Assembly (NCBI GenBank): GCA_003049465.1
Contig: PYSS01000035.1
Location: forward strand, 62,001 to 126,000
Length of the DNA stretch: 64,000 nucleotides
Source of the DNA: Magnaporthiopsis rhizophila
Taxonomy: Eukaryota > Ascomycota > Sordariomycetes > Magnaporthales > Magnaporthaceae
Direction of reading: 5' to 3'
The notes beneath the pieces were generated by a model. It saw only the letters and a list, made by a program, of their open reading frames with translations. It was not told the DNA's origin and searched no databases. The position numbers and the translations under genes are program-made. Below, piece after piece: positions 35,175-48,800 of the stretch (positions are counted from its first letter, which is position 1; each line of letters begins with the position of its first letter).

Positions 35175-37100
35175 ACCTTTATGAAGACTTTACTCCACAC
35201 ACGACTACTTCCTCGTACCCATCTACGCAGTTCCCATCATTCTGGTAGAAGACGGCAGTAGATTTATTCCGGCGCAGGCAGATTTACCAAGGGAGTCACG
35301 GTGTTCAAAACATCACAAAAATTTCGGGGGGGCGTCGCTTTTTCTGTTTGATATTTTTATTTTTCTCCTTTTTAGGATAGGCCTTGGGAGATTTGGTGTA
35401 TAATTTCTTGTGCTCCTGCCTGCCTTACTCGCTCGTTGCGTTCTTGACTTCCTCCAATAATCCCTAGTGTCTTGTTTTGATACATGTCCATTGCTGCCTT
35501 TCTCTCTTGGGGATAAATATTATTTGGGTGACTTGGCTATGATTTTGAAAACTGACTGCCCCCATGATGCCCCTGGCATGGCTACGCAATGGTGATGTCG
35601 AACGTGCTCTTTTGGTGACAAGTCGAACGCAACACAGGCGTCGTATTAAGCAAGAGGCTCACTCTCGGGCGAAAATTATGTTGAATCTCAGATTATTAGC
35701 CTGGCCGCGTTATACCAAAAGCTCGAGGCCGATAGAGAGTCCTGCGAGATTCGGCGAGGTGCCAAGGAAACTGGCGCAAAACCCGGGCGAGTTCATGCAA
35801 ACCGTCACGCCCACGCAAGGTACCCCGATTTTCTCACACGGGGAAACAGAGTGCTGGTATGGAACCTGGGTCCTTATCGCGTCTCGGTTTGCCTGGCAGC
35901 ACATAGCCGTAGGCTCAAGACGGGTCAGACACAATATGTACATCACTGTGGCGGTTGTTTTCCCCTGCTCAAGTGAAGAGTGACGCAGACCAAGGTCGGC
36001 GCGTCCAAACTGAGTCCCGCCCGCCGAGAAGCTCCGATAACGCTTTTGGTGGGCTGTCTTTTCACATCGAAGTAGCCACCAACCAGCCTTGGTCTCGCCC
36101 TAATATATCACGGTATATATATAATAGTATGCACCCGGGAATGACCAAGCTTTTGGATGATCCTATCGAGGACATACGGCAGGCCTCTCGGGACCACAAG
36201 TGGAAGATTACACTACTTACTCAGAAGGCCAGGCCTATCTTCCGTGCAGATCTTGTGGGCCGCTCCCACATCGAGACATCAAATGTTGGGCGAGGCTGCA
36301 TGCAGTTAGCATATTTTTGTGGCGGTCATCAACTCAGCAGCCTCCTTTTGCTCCACCATCCTAGCTCAAGAGTAATGGTGACAAGCGAGCATAGATTTCA
36401 AGACAGCATAGTTGACCGAGAAATCATAGTTTCAGGACTGGGGCGGCCATCTCGCACCGGTGCCGGGGTCCTGACACCCGCGTCCTTGCGCTTGGGAAAG
36501 GATGGAAGTACATCTGAGCCCGTGGACCGGGGGCAAAGACTCTAGGTAGACAGATGGTCGGACTCTGCTCGAGATATCCTCCGCAACCGAACCCAGGGGG
36601 GCAGGCCACTCAGGACGACGAGTTTCTGTTATAGTCAGCGTCGTTCAATATCAAGATAGCGGGTTGATTGTAGCCAGGAGCCTCGAACTTGACCGGCGGG
36701 CTCACCTGTTTGGCGTACCTTCGGGATTGCCCATCTACGCGAGGGACCCGGTTAGCCTCGGGCAGCTCCCGGGTGGCTTACGGCCTTGGGGAAATCGAGC
36801 TCGTTCGAGGGAGATTTTCCAAATATCCGACGTCCGCGATAGAAAAATAAAGAACAGCGGTGGCCGTCCCGGGGGCTTCTACCGCACCAACGGTCCGTAT
36901 CGTCTTGAGAAGTTGCTTTTGACCAAATCGATCAGTCTGTGCGGTCCAGGCTTCAACATCGCCTGCGAGAATAGAGCACCCGGCTCAGCAGCTATGGCAT
37001 GCCCGGCCTACTCACGGCTTGAGCACTCTCACGCCCTGCAAGCTTTTGCGGACTTTTCACGCATAGCCCTGATCTCGGCGGCCGGCGCGACGCGGAACGA
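35175..37100. other. Intergenic, 3' of ARG5,6; no supported gene
   Basis: AT-richer directly after ARG5,6 (3' untranslated). Several frames of 130-200 codons exist (for example 35955-36545 and 36664-37116), but they lack ATG starts in context and recognisable motifs, and more than one frame is open at once, so I do not call them. Confidence 0.4.
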
Positions 37101-37109
37101 TTTGCCTCG

Positions 37110-37355
37110 TCAGTGAAAGAGGGCTAGCCGGCCCAATAATGACGCCGGTACGAAAATCAGGATCCAAAAGGCGAGACCACCCAGGCAAGGGATCCTATTG
37201 CCCATTTCGTCGATGGCACAAGCACCGATACGTGAAAGCAGGACGGCCCAGAGAATGACAATAGGTGGCTGGTGACCAGTTGAATAGTGGTACAGCCTCG
37301 TACCACTTGTTGCTCTTAGGGGAGGCAAGGAACACCCCGTCCATCCCAGAAGCAT
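37110..37355 (-). pseudogene. Possible decayed membrane-protein fragment
   Basis: Two overlapping minus-strand frames each look coding for part of the segment. One gives GVFLASPKSNKWYEAVPLFN; a shift near 37265 then gives IVILWAVLLSRIGACAIDEM and a second hydrophobic segment (LAFWILIFVPASLLGR). This pattern is what a frameshifted two-helix membrane-protein fragment would leave. No family is recognised; chance is possible. Confidence 0.28.
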
Positions 37356-37622
37356 CCATGCACTGCTAATGCTTCCAAGGGAGACGAGGGCTGATTATTC
37401 GAAGGCCCAGCCCGTGAAGGAAGAGGGCGTGAAATAGGAAGGCGACAGGCCCGGGTAGCGGGGGCTTTCAACCAGCGCTGCCAAAACCGCAGACCTTTTT
37501 TTTTTTTTTTTTTTTTTTTAAGCCGTCGTCACAAGTCCACCAAAGCGCAACGCGGTCAATCATGACAAAGCGTCCTTCATAGTGAGCCCGTCCGTTCGAC
37601 GAAAGTAGACGTTCTCGCTCTT

Positions 37623-37967
37623 TTACGCTGTATCCAGCACAGCATGGAGTACTAGTAGCCTTTTGCGGTCAAGACTAGCATATCGGCGACGAGCGTATCG
37701 GGACTCAGTAGCCATCAGCCATCTCCCACGAGCAACCAACATCGTCAAACATCTAGCCAAGGTTCCGAGGACAGGATGGCAATTTTCTATATCTCTAGCT
37801 GGAATCTCTGCCACCACAGGAGTCTCAAAGGAGTCAAATGGTAGGGTAGATTCTAGGTTGCATGCACTCGCTATATTGAGTCCGTGCTTGCTCGGGTCTG
37901 GAAGATGTATACTCTTCAAGCCTGCTAGCTGGCACATCTTGCTATCGTGAACAACTGCACCCCGCAA
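37623..37967 (-). other. Unassigned open frame, possibly coding remnant
   Basis: A 114-codon minus-strand frame (CQLAGLKSIHLPDPSKHG, TLPFDSFETPVVAEIPARD) with reasonable amino-acid composition but AT-richer codons than the neighbouring genes. No start context, no splice partners and no family recognised. It lies between two other doubtful minus-strand pieces. Confidence 0.25.
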
Positions 37968-38348
37968 TCTGCTGCTGTTCGATGCTCACCCGTACGGCGG
38001 CACACTGGCAACCCAAAGACTTGGTATTTTCCAGAGGGTTGCTGCTGATGTCTCGGCACCTAGGTAGGGGATCGGAGGCACGGCCGCATCACGCCCTCCT
38101 CGCGTAGGAATCCTGCCAACGCAGGCGTGGGATTGGACTCTCGTCACAGAAGACCTCTTCCCCCGCAATCGCCAGCCCGTTACAGGCCCTCTCAACTACC
38201 TACCTACCTACCTACCAACATAGGTATGCATAGGGCGCGGTTGGCATCGAGCCCACGTTTCACCGCTCTCGGCCGCGAGCCGGCCCGTGTCCGCCGTGCC
38301 ACGCATGGTAACCAGCCTTATGAGCGGCGCGAGGGCTACGGGCGGGGG

Positions 38349-38690
38349 TTAACCAAACCCTCTGGTCGCGGGATCAGCCAAGCTGCTGGAATGGCGGACT
38401 CGAGCGGGTACGCTGGTGGGCGTGGATATTGGTGGCAGCCACGGACTGGCGTCAGTCGACTGTTCCCCTGACACCAGGGCTTGCTCAGAGGTCAAGCTTG
38501 CTTTCTCTTCCTGGCTGTTGACGAGCGCCCCCAGGTCCGTCCAGAGGCCGAGTTTGAAGCACTCTTCCAGGCTATTGATGAACGACGCCAGGTTTTCAAG
38601 CTGAGGCGCTAGCCGTCGGCGGGCATTCAGGAGAGAGGATCTGACCTTGGAATAGCGAGCCACTTGGCCAGAATTGTCGAGGCTGTCTGC
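38349..38690 (-). other. Unassigned open frame with helical, coding-like content
   Basis: A minus-strand frame reading RYSKVRSSLLNARRRLAPQL and then ENLASFINSLEECFKLGLW suggests amphipathic helices. It continues upstream of the first Met (FADSLDNSGQVA) to a stop, so there may be a missing 5' exon or decay. No family recognised. Confidence 0.28.
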
Positions 38691-39414
38691 GAACCGTTAT
38701 ATGGCCAGTCCGCCGGCGTTTCGACGCGCTTTCCGTTCGTTCCTTTATCTTCGTGACGGGAGCCCTGCAAGTCCTCAGGCATGAGCATGTGTCTTGGACG
38801 TTGTGAGGTCGAGACGATTCATGCTTGCCGATCCTCGGAGGTGCACAAGTCTCCTATATATTTTCTATTCTCGCGTCCGCCAGCAGAGTAGCCAGTCAAT
38901 TTAAGAGTCATCACGAATGCCACGGCACTTTCTTAGATCATGATGATTTCCTTCATATTCAGCGTAAATTCCTCCAAACTAGACTACCCACATTCGCCCG
39001 GGCAGCAACCTCCTTTGCCCGGCCATGCCCCACCAGCGGCGGCACAAGGGCACGCACGCAGTGTGTTTTCATACCCCGTCTTCATCCATTAAAACGCCCC
39101 ACTGAAGCTCTTTGTGCTGCGTTGTCCCAAACGTATCCAAGCCAACTTGCGATACCGCCAATATGTGTACATGTTTGTGTGTGCGTGTGCGCGTATACAG
39201 ATAAAACAAAACGAAATGTAGAGAAGGGACGGGATGAAGGTATAACCAAAGAAGGGGGCCGCCACTCTATATCGCATGAGCGTGTACAGAAACTGGGTTG
39301 TGTTGTCGTTTTGATATTTTATATGTGAGCAGCAGAAGACGCCGGGCCCTGGCTCCGTTGCTTGTGCAGTGGTTTGTATCAGGCAGAGAGGATGGTGAGT
39401 TGATGGAAAGGGAG

Positions 39415-39472
<58 letters not shown>

Positions 39473-39729
39473 TAAGAAGTGAAGAATGGCATGAAAAGAA
39501 AATGGGGTATGAGGTTTATGTAAAACGTAAAACAAGAAAAACAGCGCGCGAGAAGAGAAAACCCTGCCTGCTGACGCATGCGTATAAGATATGCCGGATA
39601 TGTACAGGTGCTGCATAAAAAGAAGACAAGAAACGAAGAGAAAAGTATTAAGTAGTTTCGGTTAAATGGTATCTCTCTTTCCTCCCTCTCAACTGCTAGC
39701 TGGCTCGAGAACGTCAACAAGGTCATAAA
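38691..39729. other. Intergenic, downstream of the EGF-module gene
   Basis: 3' region of the minus-strand gene that ends at 39730, with a GA microsatellite. Nothing coding supported. Confidence 0.45.
39417..39470. repeat. GA dinucleotide microsatellite
   Basis: Twenty-seven uninterrupted GA units read directly, in the 3' flank of the gene ending at 39730. On the strand of that gene it is a CT repeat. Confidence 0.96.
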
Positions 39730-42700
39730 TTAGCGGCGGAACATCCTCATCAATGGAGGTGGCTTCAGCTCATTCTCGCCCCCGCATGTAGAAGACCCAG
39801 GTTGGGGCGCCGCATCCCTCAGGCGAAGAGCGGGCAGCGGCGTGGCGGCGGGCTTGGTGGCCCCGCCGACGGGACCATTGCCGACATCGACTTTGAAGTC
39901 GATAAGGTTGACAGAGTTTCCGTTGCCGAGGGTCAGGTTGCGGGCCTGAGCGGGTGTGACGGGCGAAGGGGCGGCGGAGCCCTGGCCGGCGGCCGTGAAG
40001 AAGCGCTGAAGAGCCAACTGCGCCGCCTCCGCATTCTGGAGCGTCTCCTGCTGCAGCACGAATAGGACCGACACCCGCGCAAAGTCGAGCATTTGGTCCG
40101 TGACGGGGAAGGTGGTAGGGGCGGGTGTCGGGTTGCCCTGAGTGGTTGACGTGCCGGGCGGCGGCGAGGCGCTGGTTATGCTGCTGCTGCGACTGGTCGT
40201 GATGGTGCTGCTGCTGGTGGTGCTGGTGGTGCTGCTTGGCTTACGCGGAACGCTGATCGTGAGAGTCGTCGTCGTTGTAGGCGGAATCGAGGTACGGGTG
40301 CTGGCAAAAGAAACGGTTCCGGAGAGCGTGGTCGAGAAGCCCTGGCCGGCCTGGCGCCGGACCACAACCGTGACAACTGCGAGGGCGACACCCTCGGGTA
40401 CCTGGGGTAGCTCGGGCACCTGGGGTGGCTGGGGCCCCGGGCCCCCGGCGGCATTGTTGGTAGTACCGGGAATAACGGCCTGGGACGGGCCGTTGCCACG
40501 GGCGCTCTCGCCGTTAAAGGTGACGAGGGCGTTCTCGGCAAGGCAGCTGAGGCTGCCGGCGTTGAACTTGGCCAGGATCTGGGTGACGGACAGCGGGATG
40601 GAGAAGTTTTGGGAAGCGGCCTGGATGAGACGGGGCAGCGAGTCACCGAGGGTGACGTTGTTGATAACGTTGTTGCCGACGTTGGGGCTCTGGTCGACAA
40701 CATTGGTCGTTGTGCAGCCGTTGGCGCCGGGGACGGTGCAGGTGGCACCGGTGAAGCCGCCGGTGCAGATGCAGCTGCAAACACCTTCCGACGTCACGAT
40801 GTTGGTGCCGCCGTTAGCACAAGTGAGCATATTCTGGCACTCGGTCAGCGCCGGCTGGGCGCCGCCGGCGCCGTTGTTGGCGCGGCGGCGAACGACGAAG
40901 AACTCGACCGGAATCACCACGGCGGCCGTGATGATGATGAGCAGCACAATAACCAGAATGATGAATCCCCAAAGCGGCAGGCCGCAGCACCGTCGGCCTT
41001 GCTTCTTTTCCTCGCCCCGGGCAGCATTGCTGGCGTTGGGGTCCCCGTTGCTGCCGTTGTCGCCACCATTGCCGCTGCCAGCGATGTTGTACGTGGGGAG
41101 CGCCGGTTCCTGGTCGCGGGGAGAGGCGTCCCTGCTGCGACCCATGCCGCTGAAGCGAGCCGGGAGTGGCCACGAGCTGATTTCATCTCGCACGCTCTCC
41201 CTCCAACTCCTACGAGGCTGGGCCACAGGCTGGGCCGGGGGCGGGAAGGCCGCCAGCATGTCGGAAAGACCCGATTGGTGCTTCTCATAGTCGCCTGTGA
41301 GGACTCGTGTTAGTATAGTGGTCTGATCCGCATTGGGCCCGCCTTCTCAACTTACTTGAGCGGTTCTTCTCCGACCGACCCTGAAACGGGTCCATGTCGT
41401 CAGGAAAGCGGCTTGCTGGTCTGCGGCCCTTCTCGAGGCTCGCCGCCAGGCGGGTGGCTCGGCGAATAAGGTCTGGCAGGCTCGTCAAGCTACCACGCGC
41501 CTCGGCCGCCTTGACAGCGTCCAGGTCCAGCCTAGGTGGCCTGCGAATGGCCGAAAACTGGCTGTATTCACGCGTGGGCTGGGGAGAAACCGATAGGGCA
41601 CGGCTGGGGTTCGACGGATCAGAAGACGATGCGGCATCGTACGCGCTCAATATCGACTCGGCCGTCAACGCTACTCCCGCGGCACCTGTGGCTGCCGCTG
41701 GAGGTGGGGGCCGCAGCCCCCGAGACTTCGGATCGCTCCCGGAGCTTGCCGAGGACGTGTCGGCGTAGGCCGTGGCATCCCCAAAAGCACCCGGGTTTCG
41801 TGGAGACGGTACCGCCCTCAAACCCATCTCAGGGACTTCGGAAGATCGCTGTGGCGCAGGAGTCGTCACGAGCAGAGCCCTTCCCCTCTTGCCTATGCTC
41901 GCGCTGCGAACCAACTGGCTCTCGTCGCCCTGGTCGTCGCCATACATGCCCTCCCTGCCGTCCTCCGGAATGGCGTCCTCGAATCGGTCGTCGGCGTATG
42001 TTGGGCTTGGTCCGGGTGATATTGACGAGTCCCAGCTGTCCCTATCCCTGGGGATAGCCGCGCTAGACGCATACGACGCACGCGATCTCGACCGCGGGCT
42101 CTCTTCGGGGATGGGTGACACAAAGGAGGCATTAGAGTAAAACGAGGACGCCCCGCGTCTTGCCGACGGAGGCGGCCCGAGGTTGACGCTCCTTCTGGGA
42201 GGCCCGACGGGAGTTCCTGTGATGGGCAGCGGGAAGTCTGGAATTGACCCGACGGAATCCAGGGTGGAGGGACGCGATGTTGAGGACGTGGTCGACTGCT
42301 GCACAGAAACCTCGGATTCGCGGTTCGACGTGGGCTGGTACTGAAACACGGGGGTCGGGTCCTGGATCTGGGAGCCGTCAAGCATCGAAGGAACGCGGCT
42401 CGGCCTCGGAGGTCGCTGCGGGGGTTGAGATCGGCCTGGCGGAGGCTGATAGGGCGTGAAGCCCTGGTTAATGGTCGAGGCCGAAGGCACGATGGGCGCA
42501 CCGCCGAGCGGCCATTGAGGAATCTGGGTCGGCCTCGAGATGTCGTCGCCGGTAATGGGGCCGTCGCCGCGCGGGCGAGGGATTCCGGCCCTGGGCTGCA
42601 GCGTGACGACGGCCTCGGCGACAGGCGGGGGCGAGCGTCGGGCTATGGGCAGCGGCAACTGGGGGTTCGGCCCTGGGCCATCCGGAGGCACCATCCGGAT

Positions 42701-42826
42701 GGGTATCCTGCTCTCTTCGGGCATGCGACTTGCCAGACCGGCCATTGCCATCTCGCGCGCGCGCCTGACGGAGCCCCCCTGTGTCGACTGTGGCTCCATA
42801 TCCTGCCCATCTTGAGGGTAACTCAT
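39730..42826 (-). CDS. Mucin-like single-pass membrane protein with an EGF-like module
   Basis: Two exons, 42826-41356 and 41294-39730 (62-bp intron GTAAGT...ACAG, phase 1), encode 1,011 residues. Residues 1 to about 595 are a long Pro/Ser/Arg-rich, probably disordered cytoplasmic part. About 598-620 is one hydrophobic span (WGFIILVIVLLIIITAAVVI) preceded by GRRCC, a likely palmitoylation and positive-inside signal, giving an N-in orientation. About 643-676 is a six-Cys EGF-like module (CQNMLTCANGGTN, CSCICTGGFTGATC). Then comes a domain with Asn-glycosylation sites (NNVTLG, NFS) and a Ser/Thr/Pro-rich stretch. The far C-terminus is Pro-rich. The architecture resembles fungal surface glycoproteins with an external EGF-like module; role unknown, perhaps wall sensing or polarity. 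No signal peptide is seen, as expected for a signal-anchor protein. Confidence 0.88.
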
Positions 42827-45800
42827 TTAGCAGAGGCCACCTCGATAGCGACTGTCGATGGGGGCATCCAAATGCTCCCACGGCTGTCTCCTTCCTTCGG
42901 TCCACGGTTGATCCCCTGTTCCAATCCCGCTCCCAGCAACAGGGGCCTTCTTCCAACTGCGCGTCTTATCCAATAACAAGCGCATATGCAAGAATCCGGG
43001 CGGCGATGTCCCGAGGGACTGGTCGGTGAGAGAAATGCCGGTCGTGTCTCGGCGATTCGATGAGGGATCCGGCGTGGTACGGAATCGGGACAACGCCACA
43101 GGATACAGTGTCCAGTCTTCGGTTAATAGTAATAATAAGAAATCGTTGCCAGTCGGGACTTCGATGCGCGATCAGGCGCTTGCTCGCAGATGTTCCGGAC
43201 TCTGTGCGCTCGAAAATGACTAGCTTGAAAGGGGTATCCTAAAAGAAAGGAGAAGAGAAAGATCGCTACCCGTATACGGCATCCAACTTTTTTGCGATAA
43301 TAGAAAAGACGAAGAATAAATGAATGAACGGCAGCGACAAGGAAAGAAGGCGATCCAGTCTGTCGGTGGATGGGATGCAGGTCTATGCGTCGTCGTGTAT
43401 GTCCGTCGAGGAGATGCAGCGATGGGAATGAGGCGCTTACTTGGTCGAGCGCAGCGGAAGCGAATGAATGAATGACGGACCTGCCCAGGTAGAGTGGCGA
43501 GCGAGGCCTCAGAAACGACAACAACAACAACAACAAAGATTAGGTACAATTGAAGAGCAGTATGAAATAGCAAAGGATCAGGAAATGACCAATGCTGTCT
43601 GGCCTGAGCAGGAGCCGTCAGTCGTTTGCGGAGACAAGGGGAGGGGAAAGCAGGGAGTGAGAGGGAAAAAAAAAAAAAAAAAAAAAACCATATTATTGTG
43701 GTGAGCAGCAGCGCCCAGCGTGCGTCCGTGTGTGGGAGAGGCGTGGCGGACAGGTGATACGAGCTTGTGGGACAATAAGGACACGGATGGACGGGATACT
43801 ATCCTGAGCTGGGGATGCCAACCCTGGGTGTGTGTGCCTGGTGCTGGGTGAGGTGGTGCTGGGTGCGCCGTACTGTAGCAGACGGGCGGGAACCCCTCGT
43901 CCCTTTCGTGACAACCAGTTGAGACAACGAGGGCTGGCCCAGAAACCCCGATTTGCCTATTTGGGACGGGGCATGTGGGCAATGGAGTAGCAGGGCAGGA
44001 GAAGGGCAGGCGGACCTCGCTTGCGGGCTCGCCAAAGGACCGAACGGGTCCCAGAGCCACGGCCAGGGGCCAGCCTGAACAGCCTGGTCGCAGGTTGGGA
44101 GGGAAAAAAGGAGATCACGTACGTTTGATGTTTCGTCTGCTTGGCGCCAGAGCCGCCGCCGCTGCTGCTGTAGCTGCTTTCGAGCAGGCAGGCAGGCAGA
44201 ACAGAGTTGCAGAGTTCTGTTTGTTCTGCGGCCTGATTTGGAAGCCGCGATCTCGGCAGCGCAGGTGGACACGGGAAGGCACGAAGGGAACGAGACGGCA
44301 GTGGCTCAAATTCGACTCGCTCAGCTTCGTTCAACTGCGGAGCCCGAAACGGAGGCGGGCGGTAGGTAAAGGGAGGGGAAAGAGAGTGCCAGAAGAATAT
44401 AGGGGCAAGGAAGGAAGCTCAGTCGCTTAGACGGAAGCGAAGGACACAGATTCCACAAGTGAATCGATTTACGGACGCGCGAACAGGCCTCTGCGATCGG
44501 AGGGTGTTGCTGCAGGGCCACAGAAACAAAAGCCCATCAGAGGAAAGACAAAGAGAGCGTGTGCAAAAAAGTATATCTAACATGGGATGGACGGGTTCCC
44601 GCGGATCGTCAATGTGTGTGCAGCACACAGAGACGAATTCCACCCAAAATACCACGCAGAAGCCACACCTCAGCTATCCAATGGCTGGCTCCGCCGTCGT
44701 ACAGGGCGCATACCATGCGCGGCACCCAAATTCGGACGGGGGGTTGCGGACGGACGTGGGTGAGCGAAGCCCGGGAGAGACGGGCGGCTCTGGGTGCAGG
44801 CGCGTCGGTCAGCTCAGCCTGCCAGGAGTAGGCGAACGCCACCGTTCGTCGGTCGACAAAGTGGTGAAGTAAAAAAAAGACAAGGAGGGGGAGGGAGGCT
44901 GTTTCAAATTGGCGGGGCCGACTAGGGGCCGTCCACAGAAAAAGAACAAGGGGGCCCCTGAAAGTTGATCAAGAGGCAATCAGGCACAGGCTTGGCTGGC
45001 TCGGCCCTGCATCCGTGCTAGCGTTGCTTTGGCCGAAATACTGGAAGTCTTGCTCTCCGCGTTCTTCACGACTCTGGGACTTTTGTCCGTGTCGTTGCAG
45101 TGCAGAAGGAACCGTGGCCTTCGTGCTGGGCCCGCGGGGGCTTACCCTGAGGACCGCGTTAAGCACCAGCGCGTCCTCATTCTTGTCCTACGGTGACTGT
45201 GCCATCGCGGTGGCATCGAGACCTCTATCTCGTATCTCGTCAGCAACCCCCAAACGCTGCCCTCGCTCCTTCTTTCAGATTAGTGCTACCAGATGTAGCA
45301 ATCATAATAGTCCGGAAAAAGCGTCGAAGGATGCGGCGCCTATGCACGACCGCGAACCACGGAAGAAATAAGTTCTGCAATTTCAAATTCTTCCCGAAAT
45401 GCCCGTTGTCACGTCCGCCGCAAATCCCACATGGTGATAAAAATAAAGCACAACCGAATCACCACGGCTTTCGATTTGGGACCCGGAACAGAGCGCGACT
45501 GGTGGACAGGAAAAAAAAAAAAAATCACGTCACCAACGGTATTTGACGAGGCTCGCTCACGTCAACTCTTTTCGACCATGTGCTAAAAGGCCGGAGAGAC
45601 TATCGATTCCGATTCAACAGCTAACCCCAAGCGGCGCGGCAAGGAGCAGCCACTGGTGCGGATCAAAGTGCTTAGCAAACGCCCCCTTTTGCAACCTGAA
45701 CCAGCGGATGAAGGTACCCATAACGGGCCAAAGCGTTAGCGGGCCACCTGGAGGGAAAAGAGGATCCAAAATGAAATGCCCCTGTTGACAGGTGGGAGCC

Positions 45801-48800
45801 CCCCGCGAGCCAATTCGATCTCCATACCTGGTTCGGGGCAATAAAACGATCCCCAAAGTGGTCTGGCTATCACCAGAGACCCAGAAGTGGAAATGAATAC
45901 AAGATCTGTGCATCTCGCGGTGATGGCGGTCAAGCAGCGATCAATCCTTTCCATTATCCATACCTGTTGCAGACAGGCGAAGCGAGGAACACCCTTCTTG
46001 TCAAGCTGATGTTTGATTTCTTGTTGGTCTTCCTTCCATCCTTCTATCCGCAAATCAGTGTTTCTACGAGTAAACAAGTAGTGGTAGCAATGTATCGGGG
46101 AGCTCCGATTTCCACGACAAAGGATGGACACGGATGCACAGCACAACATGTGCATGCCCTCTAGTCAGGATCCAACCAAGTTTTCATTTTCCCTTCATCA
46201 CCCAAAGCGGGAGCGCGTTAGCTTTGAGCAACGGTGATAATGACGTCGGCCCGGCGTTTACGAGCTGACACGCGTGCGGTGGGCTGACTTGACCGCTCGG
46301 GACACTGAAACTGAGCGTCTATCGACCTAGTGCCGACTAACAGAAAGGGGCACCTACTTCCATAATAGTGGCCCGGCACCTTTAACACCCGGCACCAGTG
46401 GCTGGCTCATCGACGTCCAGCCGCGCCGGCGAGCAAACGCCGCACCCCGCCAAGTTCTTCAGCTCGTGCCTATTGCACAAAGTTGGCCGCTACGTAATGC
46501 TTCCATCCCAAACTTCCTGACATGCTAATACAGTACGAGGATCGACAGTCGACAAATTGGATATTTCACTCCCATCCCCGAGTCAGATCCTTTCCATCCG
46601 GTCCAGGATGGATGGAAAAGACGTGGTACGGGATCATCCGGGCAAAGTTACGTCTTTTGCGGTCACACGCCCGCCGGCTCCCAGCCTCCTTGCTCGCCGG
46701 GCACACCCCGTTCTGCCTGATCTTGATTTGGGCCACTTTTGGCGGGCGGTCGCCCCGGGGGGAGGGCCCGGCTAACGTCCAAAAGGGAATGACGTGGTAG
46801 GAAGAAAAAAAGAAAAGAAAAAAAATATATTACTTGACAATCCGACCAGGCTATCGACAATAGATTGCAACGTCGTGTTCATAGCGCAAGTCAAGTCACG
46901 CACGTGGCGCCCCATTCCATTAGTTCCACGAAGGATTTGGATGTAGCCCCCCGGGGAAAGCGGGGGAAGACAACGATCCAGGGCATCACAGTTACTGGCG
47001 ATGTGGACTACCACCTACGCTCGGTCAGGTCATATAGGTAGGTAGGTAAGTCACCATAGCCCCACGTTATTTCTAAATAGCCTCCAAAACGACCCTCAAT
47101 ATTAGGACTATTTATCCCAAACAGTCACGGACGGCCACGGGACCGCGAAACCTGGCCGGGAAAATGTGCTGCCTTGCCTTCCCGTGTGTCCTCTTTTCAC
47201 GGCTCGAAAGCAGGCGGCCGTGTGTGAGCACGAGGCTGCCGTGGTGTGCAGTCTTGGCCGGCTGTCCCCGCGTGACAAGAATCCCATCCACCAATGTCAA
47301 ATACCCACTGGGTACAGTAAACCATCTTCAAATCTTTGTCTATTCGGCTCAACTTACCGGCAGATCTATCCCAGCCCACCAGCATGGATCGGCCTGAGTG
47401 CCTGTCTTTCTCTCCCTTCACCAACGCCCTCGCCTCTTCCTTGCTTATCGGCAGCCTTCTCGATCCCTCTACTTTCTCTCCTTATTCTTCCCTTTCCGGA
47501 AGCTGTGCATTCCTTTTTGGTTGCCGTGGTGCCACACCGCCTCGGCGCAACGCTTCCAATCCAGAGTTCCGTGTTTCACAAGGGTCGACTTCGAGACAAG
47601 ACGAACCCCGCAGTCCGAGACCCGAGACGCAATCCCGATCGCCTTCCGGTGACTTGGCTCGTCCTATGATTTTCTTTCTTCTCTCGTCTGTTTTTTTTTT
47701 GTCCATCCCGCCTATCCTTTTCGCGATTGCCTCTTCCCCCGTGTTTAACGAATGCGAGCAGCTGCCCGTCCTCTCGGGACTGGTCACGTGATATATGCTC
47801 GCCACAACAAACTGGGCTATTTCAGCAGGTTGCCACATTGGTTGTATTTTGTATCTGTCATGGACATCAAGGCAGAGATGCCATTTCTGCTTAAAAGCCC
47901 CAAATATGACCAAGCAAGGCACTACATTGTGCCTTTTCGTCCAACTCCGTGCTTCGTTGCATTGCATTGCTTGTCCAGGCCCTCGCATGGCACGCCTTCT
48001 CTGTGCCGTCCGGTGTAACCAACCAGCTGACATGTAGTTCCTAAAATACTCCAGACAGCCTACCAGGGCTACCTGCTAAGCCCCTGGACCCGGGCCGCCA
48101 AGCCCATCAGGTGCGTCAAAAGACGTCAAACCATCATGGATGACTTGAAAGATCGGGCCCTCCGTCCATCTCTCTCGCACCGGGGATCTCAAGTCGAACC
48201 ACGCCTTGCCACATTTGTGAGAGCCGGAGGACTTCATCCCAACTCATATCCGGAGTGCGGCCAAAAAAGAAATCCCCCGTTCGGTCCCGGCCTGAGTGAG
48301 AAGTCCAACCCGCCGCGCTCCACTCGGGGATAAATGCTGTGCCGGCCTGGAAGAGAAGGGGTTCTCCGTCGTCCAGCTCCAGTGCCTGAACGTGCCATTC
48401 AACTCATGAGACTAAAACATGTAAACATACTACTCAGTGCTGCGGCAGGCCTGCGCACGATAACATTGTGGGTGGTCCAAGAAGGTCCGTTGATCGGGCC
48501 ATCACGAACGGACAAACGTCCAATGACACCTCCCACCGCCTCGCTGGTTTTGGAAATATCCGCAGACATGTATGTGTGTCCTGGTCGTGGCTCAAATTTA
48601 CTTTTAATGGAGTCCCCGATGCGAATCCAATGCCCAAGCACGATCCACAATCGCCTCACTTGACTGGGACGCCCTTCAACTGCCAGGGACGTTTCTCCAA
48701 GCCGTGGAATGTCGATGCATCCGGGGATCTATTTGTATCTATTTTTGACCCTTAAATTCCCCTTCCCCTGTTTCCCAGCCATTGTGTTGTTTTTACTGTG

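Noticed and set aside
35955..36545. A 196-codon plus-strand frame after ARG5,6
   Set aside because: Starts with a non-ATG codon, no recognisable motif, and neighbouring frames are equally open.
38195..38215. CCTA tract as a telomere or interstitial telomere repeat
   Set aside because: Fungal telomeres are usually TTAGGG/CCCTAA; this unit is CCTA and short.
45543..45788. A Cys-containing 81-codon frame that could be a small secreted effector
   Set aside because: It begins with TTG, has no signal peptide after any ATG, and the Cys are not in a secreted-protein pattern.
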